A stretch of 56,835 nt of DNA from Chloroflexota bacterium (lineage in GTDB: Bacteria > Chloroflexota > Dehalococcoidia > DSGV01), in the NCBI GenBank assembly GCA_021787985.1, contig JAJYLG010000013.1, positions 1 through 56,835 of the forward strand, given 5' to 3'. Made by a program: the position numbers and the translations under genes. The stretch's first letter is position 1. Each line of letters begins with the position of its first letter. The notes beneath the pieces were generated by a model that saw only the letters and a program-made list of their open reading frames with translations, ran no database searches and had not been told where the DNA came from. Of the stretch, positions 48,589 to 56,835 are shown piece by piece.

Positions 48589-49429
48589 GCCCGCCTCCGG
48601 TTTGGAGCTCCAGTAGCCTCGCGTCGATCATCGCCTCATACGCTGCGAGCAACTGGCAATAGACCAGGCCCTGCCTGCCGTCGAGGAATCCCCGTTTCCA
48701 GAAGTACATCCAGGCAAAGCGGATCGCGGGGCGCCACGGCAGGCGGTACCAGACGCGGAGCTTGAGCCAGCGGCGGCGTTCGGGCCACGAGCCGAGCAGC
48801 CGACCGGTCCGCTGTGTCGTGGTCTGGCGGGCGCGCGCCTTCAAGATCTCCTGCGCTTCCAGGGCCGCGTAGCGCACATGGCGCTCAAGGAACGCGGCGA
48901 TCCCCTTGAGGTTCTCATGCATCAGCGGGTTGCGCACGAAGCCCACCCGGCCGTTGACCTCCACGTGTTCGTGCACGAGCCGTTCCTCGAACCGGCCCTT
49001 ACCCGTTCGAAACAGGCGGAGCTGGTAGTCGGGATACCACCAAGCATGCCGCAGTACCCTGCCAAGGAAGATGTTCTGCCGCGGCATGTAGAAGCCATCG
49101 CAGGACGCACTTCGGACGGCACGGCGGATCTCTTCTCGGAGCTCCGGCGAGAGGTATTCGTCCGCATCGAGGAAGAGCACCCAGGGGGTAGCGACGGGAA
49201 GATGTTCCAGCGCCCAGTTCTTCTGGTCGGCGTACCCAGACCAGGGATGCTCGTGCACCGCTGCGCCCAGCGACTCCGCGATCGCACGGGTGTGGTCGCG
49301 GCTGCCTGCGTCCACCACGAATACAGGGCCGAGTGGTACCGCCGACTGGACCGCGCGACCGATATGGAGCTCCTCGTTCAAGGTCGGGATGATGGTCGAG
49401 ACGTGAGCAGAGGCTGCATCGCTCGTCAT
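48572..49429 (-). CDS. Family 2 glycosyltransferase
   Basis: A 285-residue inverting glycosyltransferase of the GT-A fold, similar in layout to LPS core transferase WaaE/KdtX. It starts VSTIIPTLNEELHIGRAVQS, has VFVVDAGSRDHTRAIAESLG and the DXD-type metal site in WVLFLDADEYLSPELREEIR. Later come FYMPRQNIFLGRVLRHAWWY and the membrane-associated C-terminus with VWYRLPWRPAIRFAWMYFWK. It overlaps the upstream methyltransferase stop by 4 bp (ATGA). The donor sugar is unknown. Confidence 0.92.
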   Translation of the reverse strand: MTSDAASAHVSTIIPTLNEELHIGRAVQSAVPLGPVFVVDAGSRDHTRAIAESLGAAVHEHPWSGYADQKNWALEHLPVATPWVLFLDADEYLSPELREEIRRAVRSASCDGFYMPRQNIFLGRVLRHAWWYPDYQLRLFRTGKGRFEERLVHEHVEVNGRVGFVRNPLMHENLKGIAAFLERHVRYAALEAQEILKARARQTTTQRTGRLLGSWPERRRWLKLRVWYRLPWRPAIRFAWMYFWKRGFLDGRQGLVYCQLLAAYEAMIDARLLELQTGGGHDPRR

Positions 49430-50094
49430 GAGCGGTTGTTGAGCGGCCTGGCGACAACAATGAAGTGTGCCGACAGCCGCGGCAGTGCGTCACCGAGCAG
49501 AGCGAAAATCACAAACGTCCTTGAGTGGCGCACGCCGGCCAGGACGTGCGAGCCTCTTACCTCGAGGATGTCGAAGTACCTGCTGACTTTTTCTCGCAAG
49601 TCGTCCCAGACAAACATTCGCACATGGTAATCGGCATAGGCGAAGTAAGGTTGCTTGCCGAAAAGCATAGCCACCCTGTTCACCCAGAACAGCAGGTTCG
49701 GAGTCGTGAGGATGAGGATGCCATCCTGTTTCAGCACCGTCGCGCAATGACGGAGAAAGGCGTCGGTATCAACGATGTGTTCGATGACCTCCACCGCGAT
49801 CACCACGTCGAATTCTCTGCCGAATGGAAAAGGGAGGCTTGCGTCATGTTCGACAATGAAGGTTTCATTCTGTGGTTGCAGCTCGATACCGGCAACTGTC
49901 CAGCCACGTGATCGGAGGAGTGAGAGATAACGCCCGTCCAGGCACCCGACCTCCGGCACCTTCCTTGGTCGCATGCGCCTCATGATGCGATCCACTTTCC
50001 GGTACAGGGAATGGCGATCCAGCGGAATGTGGCGCTCAGACCACTGCTGCTGCCGATTGATCTCTTGGATCACCGGTTGCGCGGTTCCTTTCAC
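49426..50094 (-). CDS. Class I SAM-dependent methyltransferase
   Basis: A 222-residue methyltransferase of the Ubi/Coq5-like superfamily. KVPEVGCLDGRYLSLLRSRG is a degenerate SAM motif I; FDVVIAVEVIEHIVDTDAFL and DGILILTTPNLLFWVNRVAM are the usual later motifs. It starts with GTG at 50094, so its first 59 bases lie inside the upstream glycosyltransferase gene; GTG at 50073 is an alternative. Its base composition is visibly more A/T-rich than neighbours on either side, which suggests separate acquisition. The role is probably sugar or glycolipid methylation. Confidence 0.85.
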   Translation of the reverse strand: MKGTAQPVIQEINRQQQWSERHIPLDRHSLYRKVDRIMRRMRPRKVPEVGCLDGRYLSLLRSRGWTVAGIELQPQNETFIVEHDASLPFPFGREFDVVIAVEVIEHIVDTDAFLRHCATVLKQDGILILTTPNLLFWVNRVAMLFGKQPYFAYADYHVRMFVWDDLREKVSRYFDILEVRGSHVLAGVRHSRTFVIFALLGDALPRLSAHFIVVARPLNNRS

Positions 50095-51247
50095 GAACTG
50101 TTCGGTAAAGGTCTTCGAGCCCTTGAGCAGCGGCAGCCCACGAATAGCTTCGTCTGACGAGCTCTCGGCCTCGATTCCCCATGGCCGCTATCAGATTCGG
50201 GTCGGCAAGAGCGCGGATGACGGCATTCGCCACGGCCTGGGGAGTGCGAGCTACCACCCAGCCGGCCCCCGCGTCCGCGATCTCTTCGTGAATGGCGACG
50301 CCTTGCGTGACCACCACAGGCGTGCCTGCTGCCATCGCCTCGACGACGCTCACGGCAAAGTTCTCATCGGCCGACGGCAGGGCGAAGGCGCTCGAGCGCT
50401 GCAGCAGCGCCACTTTGGCTTCGCCGCCCACGAATCCGGCGAACGTCACGCGCGAGCGCAAGCCAAGCCGGCGAACCTGCTCCGCCAGGCGACTCCCGAG
50501 GCCCTCGTCGTCGGGTCCCGCCAGCACCAGGTGGGCATCCGGCTGCTCGGCGATGAGGGCAAACGCGTCGATGAGGATGTCGAGGCTCTTCTTCGCCGCC
50601 AGCCGGCCCATGAACGTGACCAGCCTACGGTCGACGAGCTCGGGGAACCGCCGGAGCAGATCATCGGGACAGGCCGGGCGCTCGAAATCCTCGATGTCCA
50701 CGGCCAACGGCACCACGAAGCCCGGTGCAGTGACGCCGTGCGCCTCGGCCTGCTGCTGCTCGGCCCGCGAGGTGTAGTGGATGCCCGCGGCACGGTTGAG
50801 GTTCCGGCGCTCGACCAGCCACTCGTAGAGTGCCTTGCGTCCTCGGTGTCGCGCCCGGTGATAGGCGTCGAGCGTGCCGTGGGGCCGGATGACGTACGGC
50901 ACACCGTGTCGGCGGCAGCAGAACGCGGCGACGGCGGTGTGGAAGAGATAGAGACTATGGATATGCACGACGTCAAACTCGCCCACGCGCCGGAAAAGCG
51001 CGCGCGCCAGCGCGGGCGAGGTACCGTACCGCCGCGGCCACCGCGCCGGGTAGTACGTCGTGGTGAAGCCATCGCTTGCGATCGGCTCGCCGAGCGGCAC
51101 CGGCAGCGCGCTATGACCGTCGATGTTCGTGGTCCAGAGCTCGACCTCGTGGCCCCGCGCCGCCAGCGCTCGGCACATCGCCGGGAGCGCCGCGCTCGGT
51201 CCGCCATAGCGAGGCGCGATGCTGGCGATCACGTGAAGGACCCTCAC
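50036..51247 (-). CDS. Glycosyltransferase family 4 protein
   Basis: A 403-residue GT-B transferase starting VRVLHVIASIAPRYGGPSAA, with FDVVHIHSLYLFHTAVAAFC and YVIRPHGTLDAYHRARHRGR in the acceptor domain. The donor domain shows FVVPLAVDIEDFERPACPDD, VTFMGRLAAKKSLDILIDAF and FALPSADENFAVSVVEAMAA, typical of GT4. The GTG at 51247 overlaps the asnB stop (GTGA) and fixes the start; the longer open frame is a shadow. Its 3' end overlaps the following methyltransferase gene by 59 bp. Confidence 0.9.
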   Translation of the reverse strand: MRVLHVIASIAPRYGGPSAALPAMCRALAARGHEVELWTTNIDGHSALPVPLGEPIASDGFTTTYYPARWPRRYGTSPALARALFRRVGEFDVVHIHSLYLFHTAVAAFCCRRHGVPYVIRPHGTLDAYHRARHRGRKALYEWLVERRNLNRAAGIHYTSRAEQQQAEAHGVTAPGFVVPLAVDIEDFERPACPDDLLRRFPELVDRRLVTFMGRLAAKKSLDILIDAFALIAEQPDAHLVLAGPDDEGLGSRLAEQVRRLGLRSRVTFAGFVGGEAKVALLQRSSAFALPSADENFAVSVVEAMAAGTPVVVTQGVAIHEEIADAGAGWVVARTPQAVANAVIRALADPNLIAAMGNRGRELVRRSYSWAAAAQGLEDLYRTVRERNRATGDPRDQSAAAVV

Positions 51248-53145
51248 GCCACACGTCCCCGACGGATCGCAGCGGAGCCTGCCGGCAGGTGGCGCTCGCC
51301 CCACACTTTGAGGACGTACAGCGACCAGGGGCGTACCCACTCCGCCTTCCCTTGCTGGAAGCGGTCCCAGATCCGGACGATCGCCTCGTGGTCGAGTGCC
51401 TCGGCGACCTGACCGCCGAAGCGCGGGTCGCGCAGGGCGGATTCCACCTCGTGGCGCGGCGGCCCGCGCAGCCATTCCGCGAACGGGAGCGTGAATCCCA
51501 TCTTCTTCCTGTGGACCACCTCCCCGGGCAACAGGTCAGCAACGGCTTCCGTGAGCAGAGGCTTCGGCGCTCCTCCGTTTCGCTTCAGCTTGCCGGGCAG
51601 CCCGGCGACGAACTCCACCAGCCTGTGGTCAAGGAATGGGACTCGGACCTCCAGCCCGTGCGCCATGCTCATGACGTCGGTGTCGCGCAGCAGCACGTTC
51701 CGCATGTAGCGGCTGAGCTCCAGGTAGCTCGTCCCGTTGATGTCGTCCAGGTCCGGCTCGGCCGCTTCGGTCGCGCCCGAGCCACCGTTCGCCGTCGGTG
51801 AAAGGTGCGCGAGCACGTCCGGGGCGAACAGCTCGCGCCGCAGGCTGTAGGCGGTCAAACCGCGGTCGCTGCGTCCCAACCAGCGCGCGAGCTTCTCTGC
51901 CCGGTCGCTGCCGCCCCACGCCAGCCGCGCCAACCCCGCGGCCGCCGGCGCAGCAGCGGCTGGCACGAGCCTGCGCGCTTTCCGGAGCGCCGGCACGATG
52001 CGAAACGTGTCGTAACCGGCGAAGAGCTCGTCGCCTCCCAGGCCCGACAGCGCCACGGTGAGCCCCGAGTCGCGGGCGAGCTTGGACACGATGTAGGTGT
52101 TGACTGCGTCGAAGCTCGGCTGGTCCATGGCCGCCAGGGCAAGCGGCAGCTCGCGCCGTGCGGCGGCATCGTCCAGCTCAACCTGGGCGTGCTGGGTCCC
52201 GAACCGTTCGGAGACGGTCCGGATAAGAGGCCCTTCGGAGTACCGCTGTTGTGGAAACACCACCGACGCGGTCCGAGGCGGTTGCCCCGCGACCATGGTC
52301 ACGAGCCCGACCAGGGATGAGGAGTCGAGGCCGCCGCTGAGAAAGACGCCCAGTGGGACATCGCTCACCAGGTGCAGGCGCACCGCCTCCACGAGCAAGC
52401 TCCGTAGCTCCTCGGCGGCGACGGAGCGATCTGTTGCCGGCGCCTCGTGCTGGAAGGCTTCCATCAGTGACCAGTACGGGCTGATCTGGAGGCGGTCATC
52501 CTTCCAGACGGCGTAATGGCCGGCCGGCAGCATCAGCACGTCCTCGACGATGGACAGCGGCTCCTGAACCGCGCCCCATGCCAGGTAAGAGGCCAGCCCT
52601 TGCGACGACAAACGCCCGTCCGCCAGCCCGGCCGTGAGCAACGTGCGCAGTTCCGAGGCGAAGGCGAATGCGCCCGGCCGCTCGCGGTAGTAGAGCGGCT
52701 TGATGCCCAGGCGGTCGCGGGCGAGAAAGAGGCGCTGCTCCCGCGCATCCCACACGGCGAACGCGAACATGCCGCGGAGGTGCTCGAGGCATCCCGGCCC
52801 CCATTCGTCGTAGGCAGCCAGCAGGACCTCCGTGTCCGAGCCGCCCCGGAAGCGGTAGCCGTGGCTTTCGAGCTGCAGCCGGAGCTCGCGCACGTTGTAG
52901 ACCTCTCCGTTGAGGCAGAGCCAGCTCCCCGTGCGTTCACTCATCATCGGCTGATGGCCGGCGGCGCTGAGGTCCTGGATGGCAAGCCTGCGGGCCACCA
53001 GCCCGACGTGGAGCGATCCATGGGCAACGACCGCGGTCCCTTCGTCGTCGGGACCACGATGCGCCATGGCGCCTGCCATCGCAGCCAGTGTCCGGTCTAG
53101 CTGCTCCGTCGGCATCGCGACCACAACACCACCGATGCCGCACAT
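51244..53145 (-). CDS. asnB: Asparagine synthetase (glutamine-hydrolysing) family amidotransferase
   Basis: A 633-residue class II amidotransferase. It begins MCGIGGVVVAMPTEQL, leaving Cys2 as the catalytic nucleophile after Met removal, which fixes the start at 53145. The N-terminal glutaminase shows MAHRGPDDEGT, LCLNGEVYNVRELRLQLES and YRFRGGSDTEVLLAAYDEWG. The synthetase domain has the pyrophosphate loop VFLSGGLDSSSLVGLV and ALSGLGGDELFAGYD. Such genes inside polysaccharide clusters often serve to amidate a sugar acid instead of making asparagine. It starts 2 bp after the upstream stop. Confidence 0.93.
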   Translation of the reverse strand: MCGIGGVVVAMPTEQLDRTLAAMAGAMAHRGPDDEGTAVVAHGSLHVGLVARRLAIQDLSAAGHQPMMSERTGSWLCLNGEVYNVRELRLQLESHGYRFRGGSDTEVLLAAYDEWGPGCLEHLRGMFAFAVWDAREQRLFLARDRLGIKPLYYRERPGAFAFASELRTLLTAGLADGRLSSQGLASYLAWGAVQEPLSIVEDVLMLPAGHYAVWKDDRLQISPYWSLMEAFQHEAPATDRSVAAEELRSLLVEAVRLHLVSDVPLGVFLSGGLDSSSLVGLVTMVAGQPPRTASVVFPQQRYSEGPLIRTVSERFGTQHAQVELDDAAARRELPLALAAMDQPSFDAVNTYIVSKLARDSGLTVALSGLGGDELFAGYDTFRIVPALRKARRLVPAAAAPAAAGLARLAWGGSDRAEKLARWLGRSDRGLTAYSLRRELFAPDVLAHLSPTANGGSGATEAAEPDLDDINGTSYLELSRYMRNVLLRDTDVMSMAHGLEVRVPFLDHRLVEFVAGLPGKLKRNGGAPKPLLTEAVADLLPGEVVHRKKMGFTLPFAEWLRGPPRHEVESALRDPRFGGQVAEALDHEAIVRIWDRFQQGKAEWVRPWSLYVLKVWGERHLPAGSAAIRRGRVA

Positions 53146-53147
53146 CG

Positions 53148-54254
53148 TCAGGGGCACTCCTCGTCGAGCATGTCCTTCAGGAAGACATCGAGACCTAGTC
53201 GAGGTGCCCACCCCAGCTCTCGGCACGCTGAAGTCGGATCTGCCTGGATCGCGGCCGGGTCGCTCGGCCGGAGCAAGCTCGGGTCGACCACCACGGCGCA
53301 GCTTCCAGTGTCGGCGTACGTCGCGCACCACTGCGCCGGGTCTTCGCCCTGCAGGTGCCACTCCAGAGTCATGCTCGCCAGAGCAAACGCGCGGTCGACC
53401 AACTCCCAGACCGGGTACAGGCGACCAATGCCGAGAACGTAATCGCGGTAGTAGGCCGCCTCATCCGGATCCGGCGAACGGCCGCTGATTCTCGCGCGGA
53501 CCTCGATCTGGCGCAAGATGAGCTGCATGCCGAGGGCGAAATCCGGCGCGAAGCCCCAGTCCCTGCGCGCCCTCAGGTTCCCCATCCTCAACGGTGGCAT
53601 TCGCACCCGCTCGGCGTCGCTCAGGCCACGGAGGTTCCGCACGTGGTCGACGACCTTTCGCGTGACAAACCCTTGTCCGCGTCGCCGAGACTCGTGATTG
53701 AAGAGGATGCCGCAGGCGACACGAAGACCGTAGACACGCCGGTACGTTCGGCAAGCGGTGTGGGCGGCGGCCTTGGCGGCGGCGTACGGGCTCTGCGGAT
53801 CTAGCGGTGACGATGCGTCGTGGACCACGCTGCCTGAAGGTTCCCAGCCGAACATCTCACTGGTCGATGCTTGGTACATTCGGGTTGCGGGGCTCGCGCG
53901 GCGAACGGCCTCCAAGAGGATCAGCACAGCTTCCAGGTTCACGCGCCATGCAGCGAGCGGGTCTTCGAACGACGCAGAGACACTGCTCCGGCCGGCCAGG
54001 TTGTAGAGCTCCTGCGGCTTCAGCTCTCCGATTAGCTCCTGGATGTGAGGCGCGTCGAGGACGTCCCGTTCGTGCACCACAAGCCGGGTCCGATGGTCGG
54101 TTCGGTCTGTCAACTCGCAGAGCGCCCGAGCGTCGCGGGCGACCGCGTGGACGGTCCATCCGTCTGTGAGCAGCTGCCCGGTCAGGTAATAGCCGTCCTG
54201 GCCGCCTGCGCCCGTGACCATCGCGATGCGCGGAGGGAAGGCGCCAGCGATCAT
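53148..54254 (-). CDS. gmd: GDP-mannose 4,6-dehydratase family protein
   Basis: Converts GDP-mannose to GDP-4-keto-6-deoxymannose, a precursor of fucose, rhamnose and other deoxysugars. The 368-residue protein has MVTGAGGQDGYYLTGQLLTD for NADP, LYNLAGRSSVSASFEDPLAA, ASTSEMFGWEPSG (catalytic Thr/Glu region), SPYAAAKAAAHTACRTYRRV (YxxxK) and LFNHESRRRGQGFVTRKVVD, then MGNLRARRDWGFAPDFALGM, all as in Gmd. The ATG at 54254 overlaps the upstream stop. No reductase for the keto product is in the window, so it is made elsewhere or by a gene beyond the edge. Confidence 0.9.
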   Translation of the reverse strand: MIAGAFPPRIAMVTGAGGQDGYYLTGQLLTDGWTVHAVARDARALCELTDRTDHRTRLVVHERDVLDAPHIQELIGELKPQELYNLAGRSSVSASFEDPLAAWRVNLEAVLILLEAVRRASPATRMYQASTSEMFGWEPSGSVVHDASSPLDPQSPYAAAKAAAHTACRTYRRVYGLRVACGILFNHESRRRGQGFVTRKVVDHVRNLRGLSDAERVRMPPLRMGNLRARRDWGFAPDFALGMQLILRQIEVRARISGRSPDPDEAAYYRDYVLGIGRLYPVWELVDRAFALASMTLEWHLQGEDPAQWCATYADTGSCAVVVDPSLLRPSDPAAIQADPTSACRELGWAPRLGLDVFLKDMLDEECP

Positions 54255-55453
54255 CGCCGGCATCCCATCTGCGGTGCTGCTTTCTTCTCGCTCGGGCAGC
54301 TCATCGCCTCTTCCGCCACCGCCGCGTACACCCGGGCGTATTCGCTGACGGTCCGCTCCCACGTGTACCTTGCCGCGCGCTCCAGGCCAAGCCGCCGGAG
54401 TCGCATCGCAAGCTCGCCCGATTCCAGAACCGAGCGGACCGCGGCGGCGAGCGCGTGGGTGTCCTCTGGCGGTGCCATCAGCCCGGCGTCGCCGACCACT
54501 TCGGCCAGGGCGCGGCAGTCGGACGTAACGACCGGCGTGCCGCACGCCATCGCCTCGAGCGGTGGCCAGCCGAAGCCTTCGTAGTACGAAGGGAACAGCA
54601 ACACGTCGGCGGCGTTATATAGCTCGACGAGACGTTCGTCGGACACTCGCCCGCAGTCGATAATCGCACCGGCAACCCGGAGCCGGTGCGCCAGTGCACG
54701 CTCACCCTGGTTCAGAGGCTTCCCAACGCGCACAAGAACGACGTCAATTCCCGACTGGCGGAGGGCCGCAAGGACTTGCAGCGTTCCAGGCACGTTCTTG
54801 TACGGATCGCCGGTCGACACGTGGAGCACCGCATACCGCCCCAGGGCAGGAATCCCGGCCTTCAGTCGGGAAACGGCTTCCTCGCCGAGGAAGCGAAAGC
54901 GGCGGTCCACCCCGAGCGGCACGACGGCGACACGGCCCTCGGGGACCCCACGCAGGCGGATCACGTCTCCTTTGGTGGCATGACTGTCACAGACAACGCG
55001 GGCGGCCCTCTTGAGGTAGGAGGTGCTCCAGCGGAAGCGGGCGACGGAGAGCCGGCGACCGCGGAACCCTGCCTCGCCGTCGTCGGCCCTCAGGAGCATC
55101 AGGTCGTGGCACGTGATCACGGTCCTGCCTCGTGGGAGCAGCGCGGCAAGGTGGGCGTACCCGTGGTCGGCGATGTGGTAGATGTCAGCCACTCGCCGCC
55201 AGGCGGCGAGTGGGTAGCGCACGAACCGCGCAAGGTAGCTGTCGAGACGGCGGAGCCTCGACGAGACCGCCAGTGGTGACGGGCGGACGGCGGTCGCGGC
55301 CATTCGAACCGCCGAGTGGCCGGCGAAACCGCGCTCGAGCTCGTCGGCGAAGCGCTCCATCGAGAGTCGGCGCTCCTCCGGCATATCACGGAGAAGAAGC
55401 ACACTTATCGGAGCAGCTTCCCGGGTGTCAGCTATGACGGCGAGACTGCTCAT
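54251..55453 (-). CDS. Glycosyltransferase family 4 protein
   Basis: A 400-residue GT-B transferase with ADIYHIADHGYAHLAALLPR and VITCHDLMLLRADDGEAGFR in the N-terminal domain and VVPLGVDRRFRFLGEEAVSR, AVLHVSTGDPYKNVPGTLQV, ADVLLFPSYYEGFGWPPLEA and MACGTPVVTSDCRALAEVVG in the donor domain, as in mannosyl- or related GT4 enzymes. Start at ATG 55453 overlapping the methyltransferase stop (ATGA). It precedes gmd in the same message, so a GDP-linked donor is possible. Confidence 0.9.
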   Translation of the reverse strand: MSSLAVIADTREAAPISVLLLRDMPEERRLSMERFADELERGFAGHSAVRMAATAVRPSPLAVSSRLRRLDSYLARFVRYPLAAWRRVADIYHIADHGYAHLAALLPRGRTVITCHDLMLLRADDGEAGFRGRRLSVARFRWSTSYLKRAARVVCDSHATKGDVIRLRGVPEGRVAVVPLGVDRRFRFLGEEAVSRLKAGIPALGRYAVLHVSTGDPYKNVPGTLQVLAALRQSGIDVVLVRVGKPLNQGERALAHRLRVAGAIIDCGRVSDERLVELYNAADVLLFPSYYEGFGWPPLEAMACGTPVVTSDCRALAEVVGDAGLMAPPEDTHALAAAVRSVLESGELAMRLRRLGLERAARYTWERTVSEYARVYAAVAEEAMSCPSEKKAAPQMGCRR

Positions 55454-56064
55454 TTCCGTGCCCGCAACTCCCAGCTTGAAGCCCACAGTTGGTTGAATAC
55501 TGGGAGTCGCAGCAGATAGGGGACCAGCCAGATCAGCCCAAGGCGACTCGAAAGCGGCACGCCTCCCATGGACCAGACAGCCTCCACGGTGAAACCGGCG
55601 TCCTTGAGCAAGAGGCAGGCGGAGCGCTTCGTGAACCCACGGACGTGGGTGTAGTCGGCCCACACGCGGCTGGCCCGCGCCATCACCAGCGACGCCACGA
55701 GCACGCCTCCGGGGCGGATGACCCGGTAGATCTCGCGCGCCAGCCGGCCGGGGTCCTGCACGTGCTCGAAGATGTCTTTGGCGAGAACCGCGTCGAAGCT
55801 GCCATCCTCGTACGGCAGAGGCGAGGCCTCGACGTCCAAACACACAACGACTTCAAAGCGGCACGCCTGCTTGGCCGCCCCCGCGTCCGAGTCAACACCA
55901 TGGATCTCGACGTCCGGCGACGGCCGATAGCGACCCAGGCCACCGGTGCCACAGCCGACGTCCAGGATCGTCCGTGCATCGCCGAACTCGCGGAAATAGC
56001 GGGCGGCGAGCCCGGGTACCATGCCGCGGTCTCGGTAGTATGCTTGTTTGGAGACCGGCGTCAC
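55450..56064 (-). CDS. Class I SAM-dependent methyltransferase
   Basis: A 204-residue methyltransferase. TILDVGCGTGGLGRYRPSPD is motif I, VEIHGVDSDAGAAKQACRFE follows, and SFDAVLAKDIFEHVQDPGRL and EIYRVIRPGGVLVASLVMAR complete the core. The C-terminal part has GFTKRSACLLLKDAGFTVEA and a hydrophobic end, common in polysaccharide-cluster enzymes. The GTG at 56064 overlaps the preceding glycosyltransferase stop (GTGA), so the longer frame is not used. Likely target: a sugar of the surface glycan or its lipid carrier. Confidence 0.87.
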   Translation of the reverse strand: MTPVSKQAYYRDRGMVPGLAARYFREFGDARTILDVGCGTGGLGRYRPSPDVEIHGVDSDAGAAKQACRFEVVVCLDVEASPLPYEDGSFDAVLAKDIFEHVQDPGRLAREIYRVIRPGGVLVASLVMARASRVWADYTHVRGFTKRSACLLLKDAGFTVEAVWSMGGVPLSSRLGLIWLVPYLLRLPVFNQLWASSWELRARK

Positions 56065-56835
56065 GCGCAACTCAGTTGCTCCCGCTCTCTGAGCCGACCA
56101 TTGCTGCCGGCGAGGCACGCCGCCACAATGCCATCGGCGGCCGCCTCGATGCTGTACTGAGCCACCAACTCACGGCTATGTACGCCGTAAGCTCGCCGCG
56201 ATTCCTCGTCGGCGACGAGCATGGCAATGGCGCGCGCCAGCCCTTGCGCGTCGCGGTGCGGGAAGATGAAGCCGTTCCACCCAGGGCGTACCAGGTCTGC
56301 CCCACAGCCCACCTTGTCGGATACGACCACAGGCAGTGAGAAGTTCATCGCCTCATTGACGACCAAGCCCCAGGTTTCGTGGAATGCCGACGGTAGGACG
56401 AAGATGTCCGCGGCCGCGTAGGCTGCGGGCAGTTCCGTCTGGTTGAGGAAGCCCGCCATTCGCACGTTAGGGATCTGGTGCCGTGCGATCAGCCCCTCGG
56501 CCGCTTGTCGCAACGGCCCATCTCCAACCAGAAGCAGCCAACAGCGATGTCCGCGGCGAACTCGCTCGAAAGCTTCAAGAAGCAGTAGCGGCTGTTTCTT
56601 CTCGATGAACTTGCCCACGAACAGCACCACCGGCGCGTCGTCATCGATCCCGAACGTCGCGCGCACCGTGTGCCGCCGCGGCGAGAGCTCCGCCGCTTTC
56701 TGCTGAAAGAAGTCGTTATCCACGCAGTAGCGCGCGGGGAAGAGCCGTGAACGCGGCACGCCGTAGTGGAGGAAATAGTGCCGGTTTTGTTCTCCAATAT
56801 ACAGCCCGGAGACCTGGCTGAGCAGCGTCCTCAGC
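56061..56835 (-). CDS. Glycosyltransferase family 4 protein (N-terminus beyond the window)
   Basis: The frame is open to the right edge, so this is the C-terminal 257 codons. It shows YIGEQNRHYFLHYGVPRSRL and YCVDNDFFQQKAAEL before the donor domain VVLFVGKFIEKKQPLLLLEA, WLLLVGDGPLRQAAEGLIAR, DIFVLPSAFHETWGLVVNEA and NFSLPVVVSDKVGCGADLV, a clear GT4 pattern. It is the first gene seen of the ten-gene leftward block. The real start lies beyond 56835. Confidence 0.9.
   Translation of the reverse strand, partial: LRTLLSQVSGLYIGEQNRHYFLHYGVPRSRLFPARYCVDNDFFQQKAAELSPRRHTVRATFGIDDDAPVVLFVGKFIEKKQPLLLLEAFERVRRGHRCWLLLVGDGPLRQAAEGLIARHQIPNVRMAGFLNQTELPAAYAAADIFVLPSAFHETWGLVVNEAMNFSLPVVVSDKVGCGADLVRPGWNGFIFPHRDAQGLARAIAMLVADEESRRAYGVHSRELVAQYSIEAAADGIVAACLAGSNGRLREREQLSCA

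Noticed and set aside
1-56835. CRISPR array, rRNA operon, insertion sequence or prophage
   Set aside because: No direct-repeat array, rRNA stretch, transposase or phage structural gene was seen on either strand.

Overview
The window is high-GC DNA (about two thirds G+C or more) densely packed with genes, most of them in long runs whose start and stop codons overlap (ATGA, GTGA or TGATG junctions). The gene content suggests a chromosomal segment of a Chloroflexota bacterium, most likely of the Thermomicrobia/Sphaerobacter type. The pointers are a fused indolepyruvate:ferredoxin oxidoreductase, a sortase next to a DUF4012 protein and a Wzz-type tyrosine kinase, and a Cys-rich LysM membrane protein. 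This is an inference from gene content, not from a phylogenetic marker. I see no rRNA, CRISPR array, phage or insertion sequence.

Left part (1-17.3 kb): housekeeping and metabolism. It holds peptidyl-tRNA hydrolase (cut by the left edge), cysteine desulfurase, a two-gene ADP-forming acyl-CoA synthetase, a tiny HTH protein with a good promoter, a lipoprotein/membrane-protein pair behind pyrE, a metal-transport unit (MgtE-type cytosolic sensor plus NRAMP-type transporter) behind a 614-bp intergenic region rich in RNA-like structure, a nuclease-like orphan, a DUF1786 protein, serS, a LarA-like protein, and the coupled operon greA-lysS-FGE-like-nudix.

Middle part (17.6-31.1 kb): a rightward catabolic cluster. 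A GntR/FCD regulator is followed by two small hot-dog dehydratases, an MmgE/PrpD protein, two family III CoA-transferases, an acyl-CoA dehydrogenase and an HMG-CoA-lyase-like enzyme. An ABC-type solute-binding lipoprotein and a 1168-residue fused 2-oxoacid:ferredoxin oxidoreductase come last. Together they look like uptake, CoA activation, dehydrogenation, hydration and C-C cleavage of an unidentified (di)carboxylic acid. A class II tRNA-Ser(TGA) and a convergent OmpR-type two-component system follow.

Right part (33.5-56.8 kb): a surface-polysaccharide locus of three blocks. Seven overlapping leftward genes (42.0 to 33.5 kb) encode a Pro/Ala-rich membrane protein, a nucleotide-sugar epimerase, three glycosyltransferases, an ABC exporter and UDP-glucose dehydrogenase. 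A divergent 650-bp control region separates them from a rightward block of sortase, DUF4012 protein and Wzz/BY-kinase. Ten leftward coupled genes running in from the right edge (56.8 to 46.9 kb) encode glycosyltransferases, methyltransferases, GDP-mannose dehydratase, asparagine synthetase and a LysM protein.

The most interesting points are the leader of the metal-transport unit, where a second copy of the Shine-Dalgarno sequence could compete for the same anti-SD segment; the unassigned CoA pathway, whose enzymes carry several active-site substitutions; the FGE-fold protein without its cysteine pair in the lysS operon; and the Cys-motif/TM/LysM protein.
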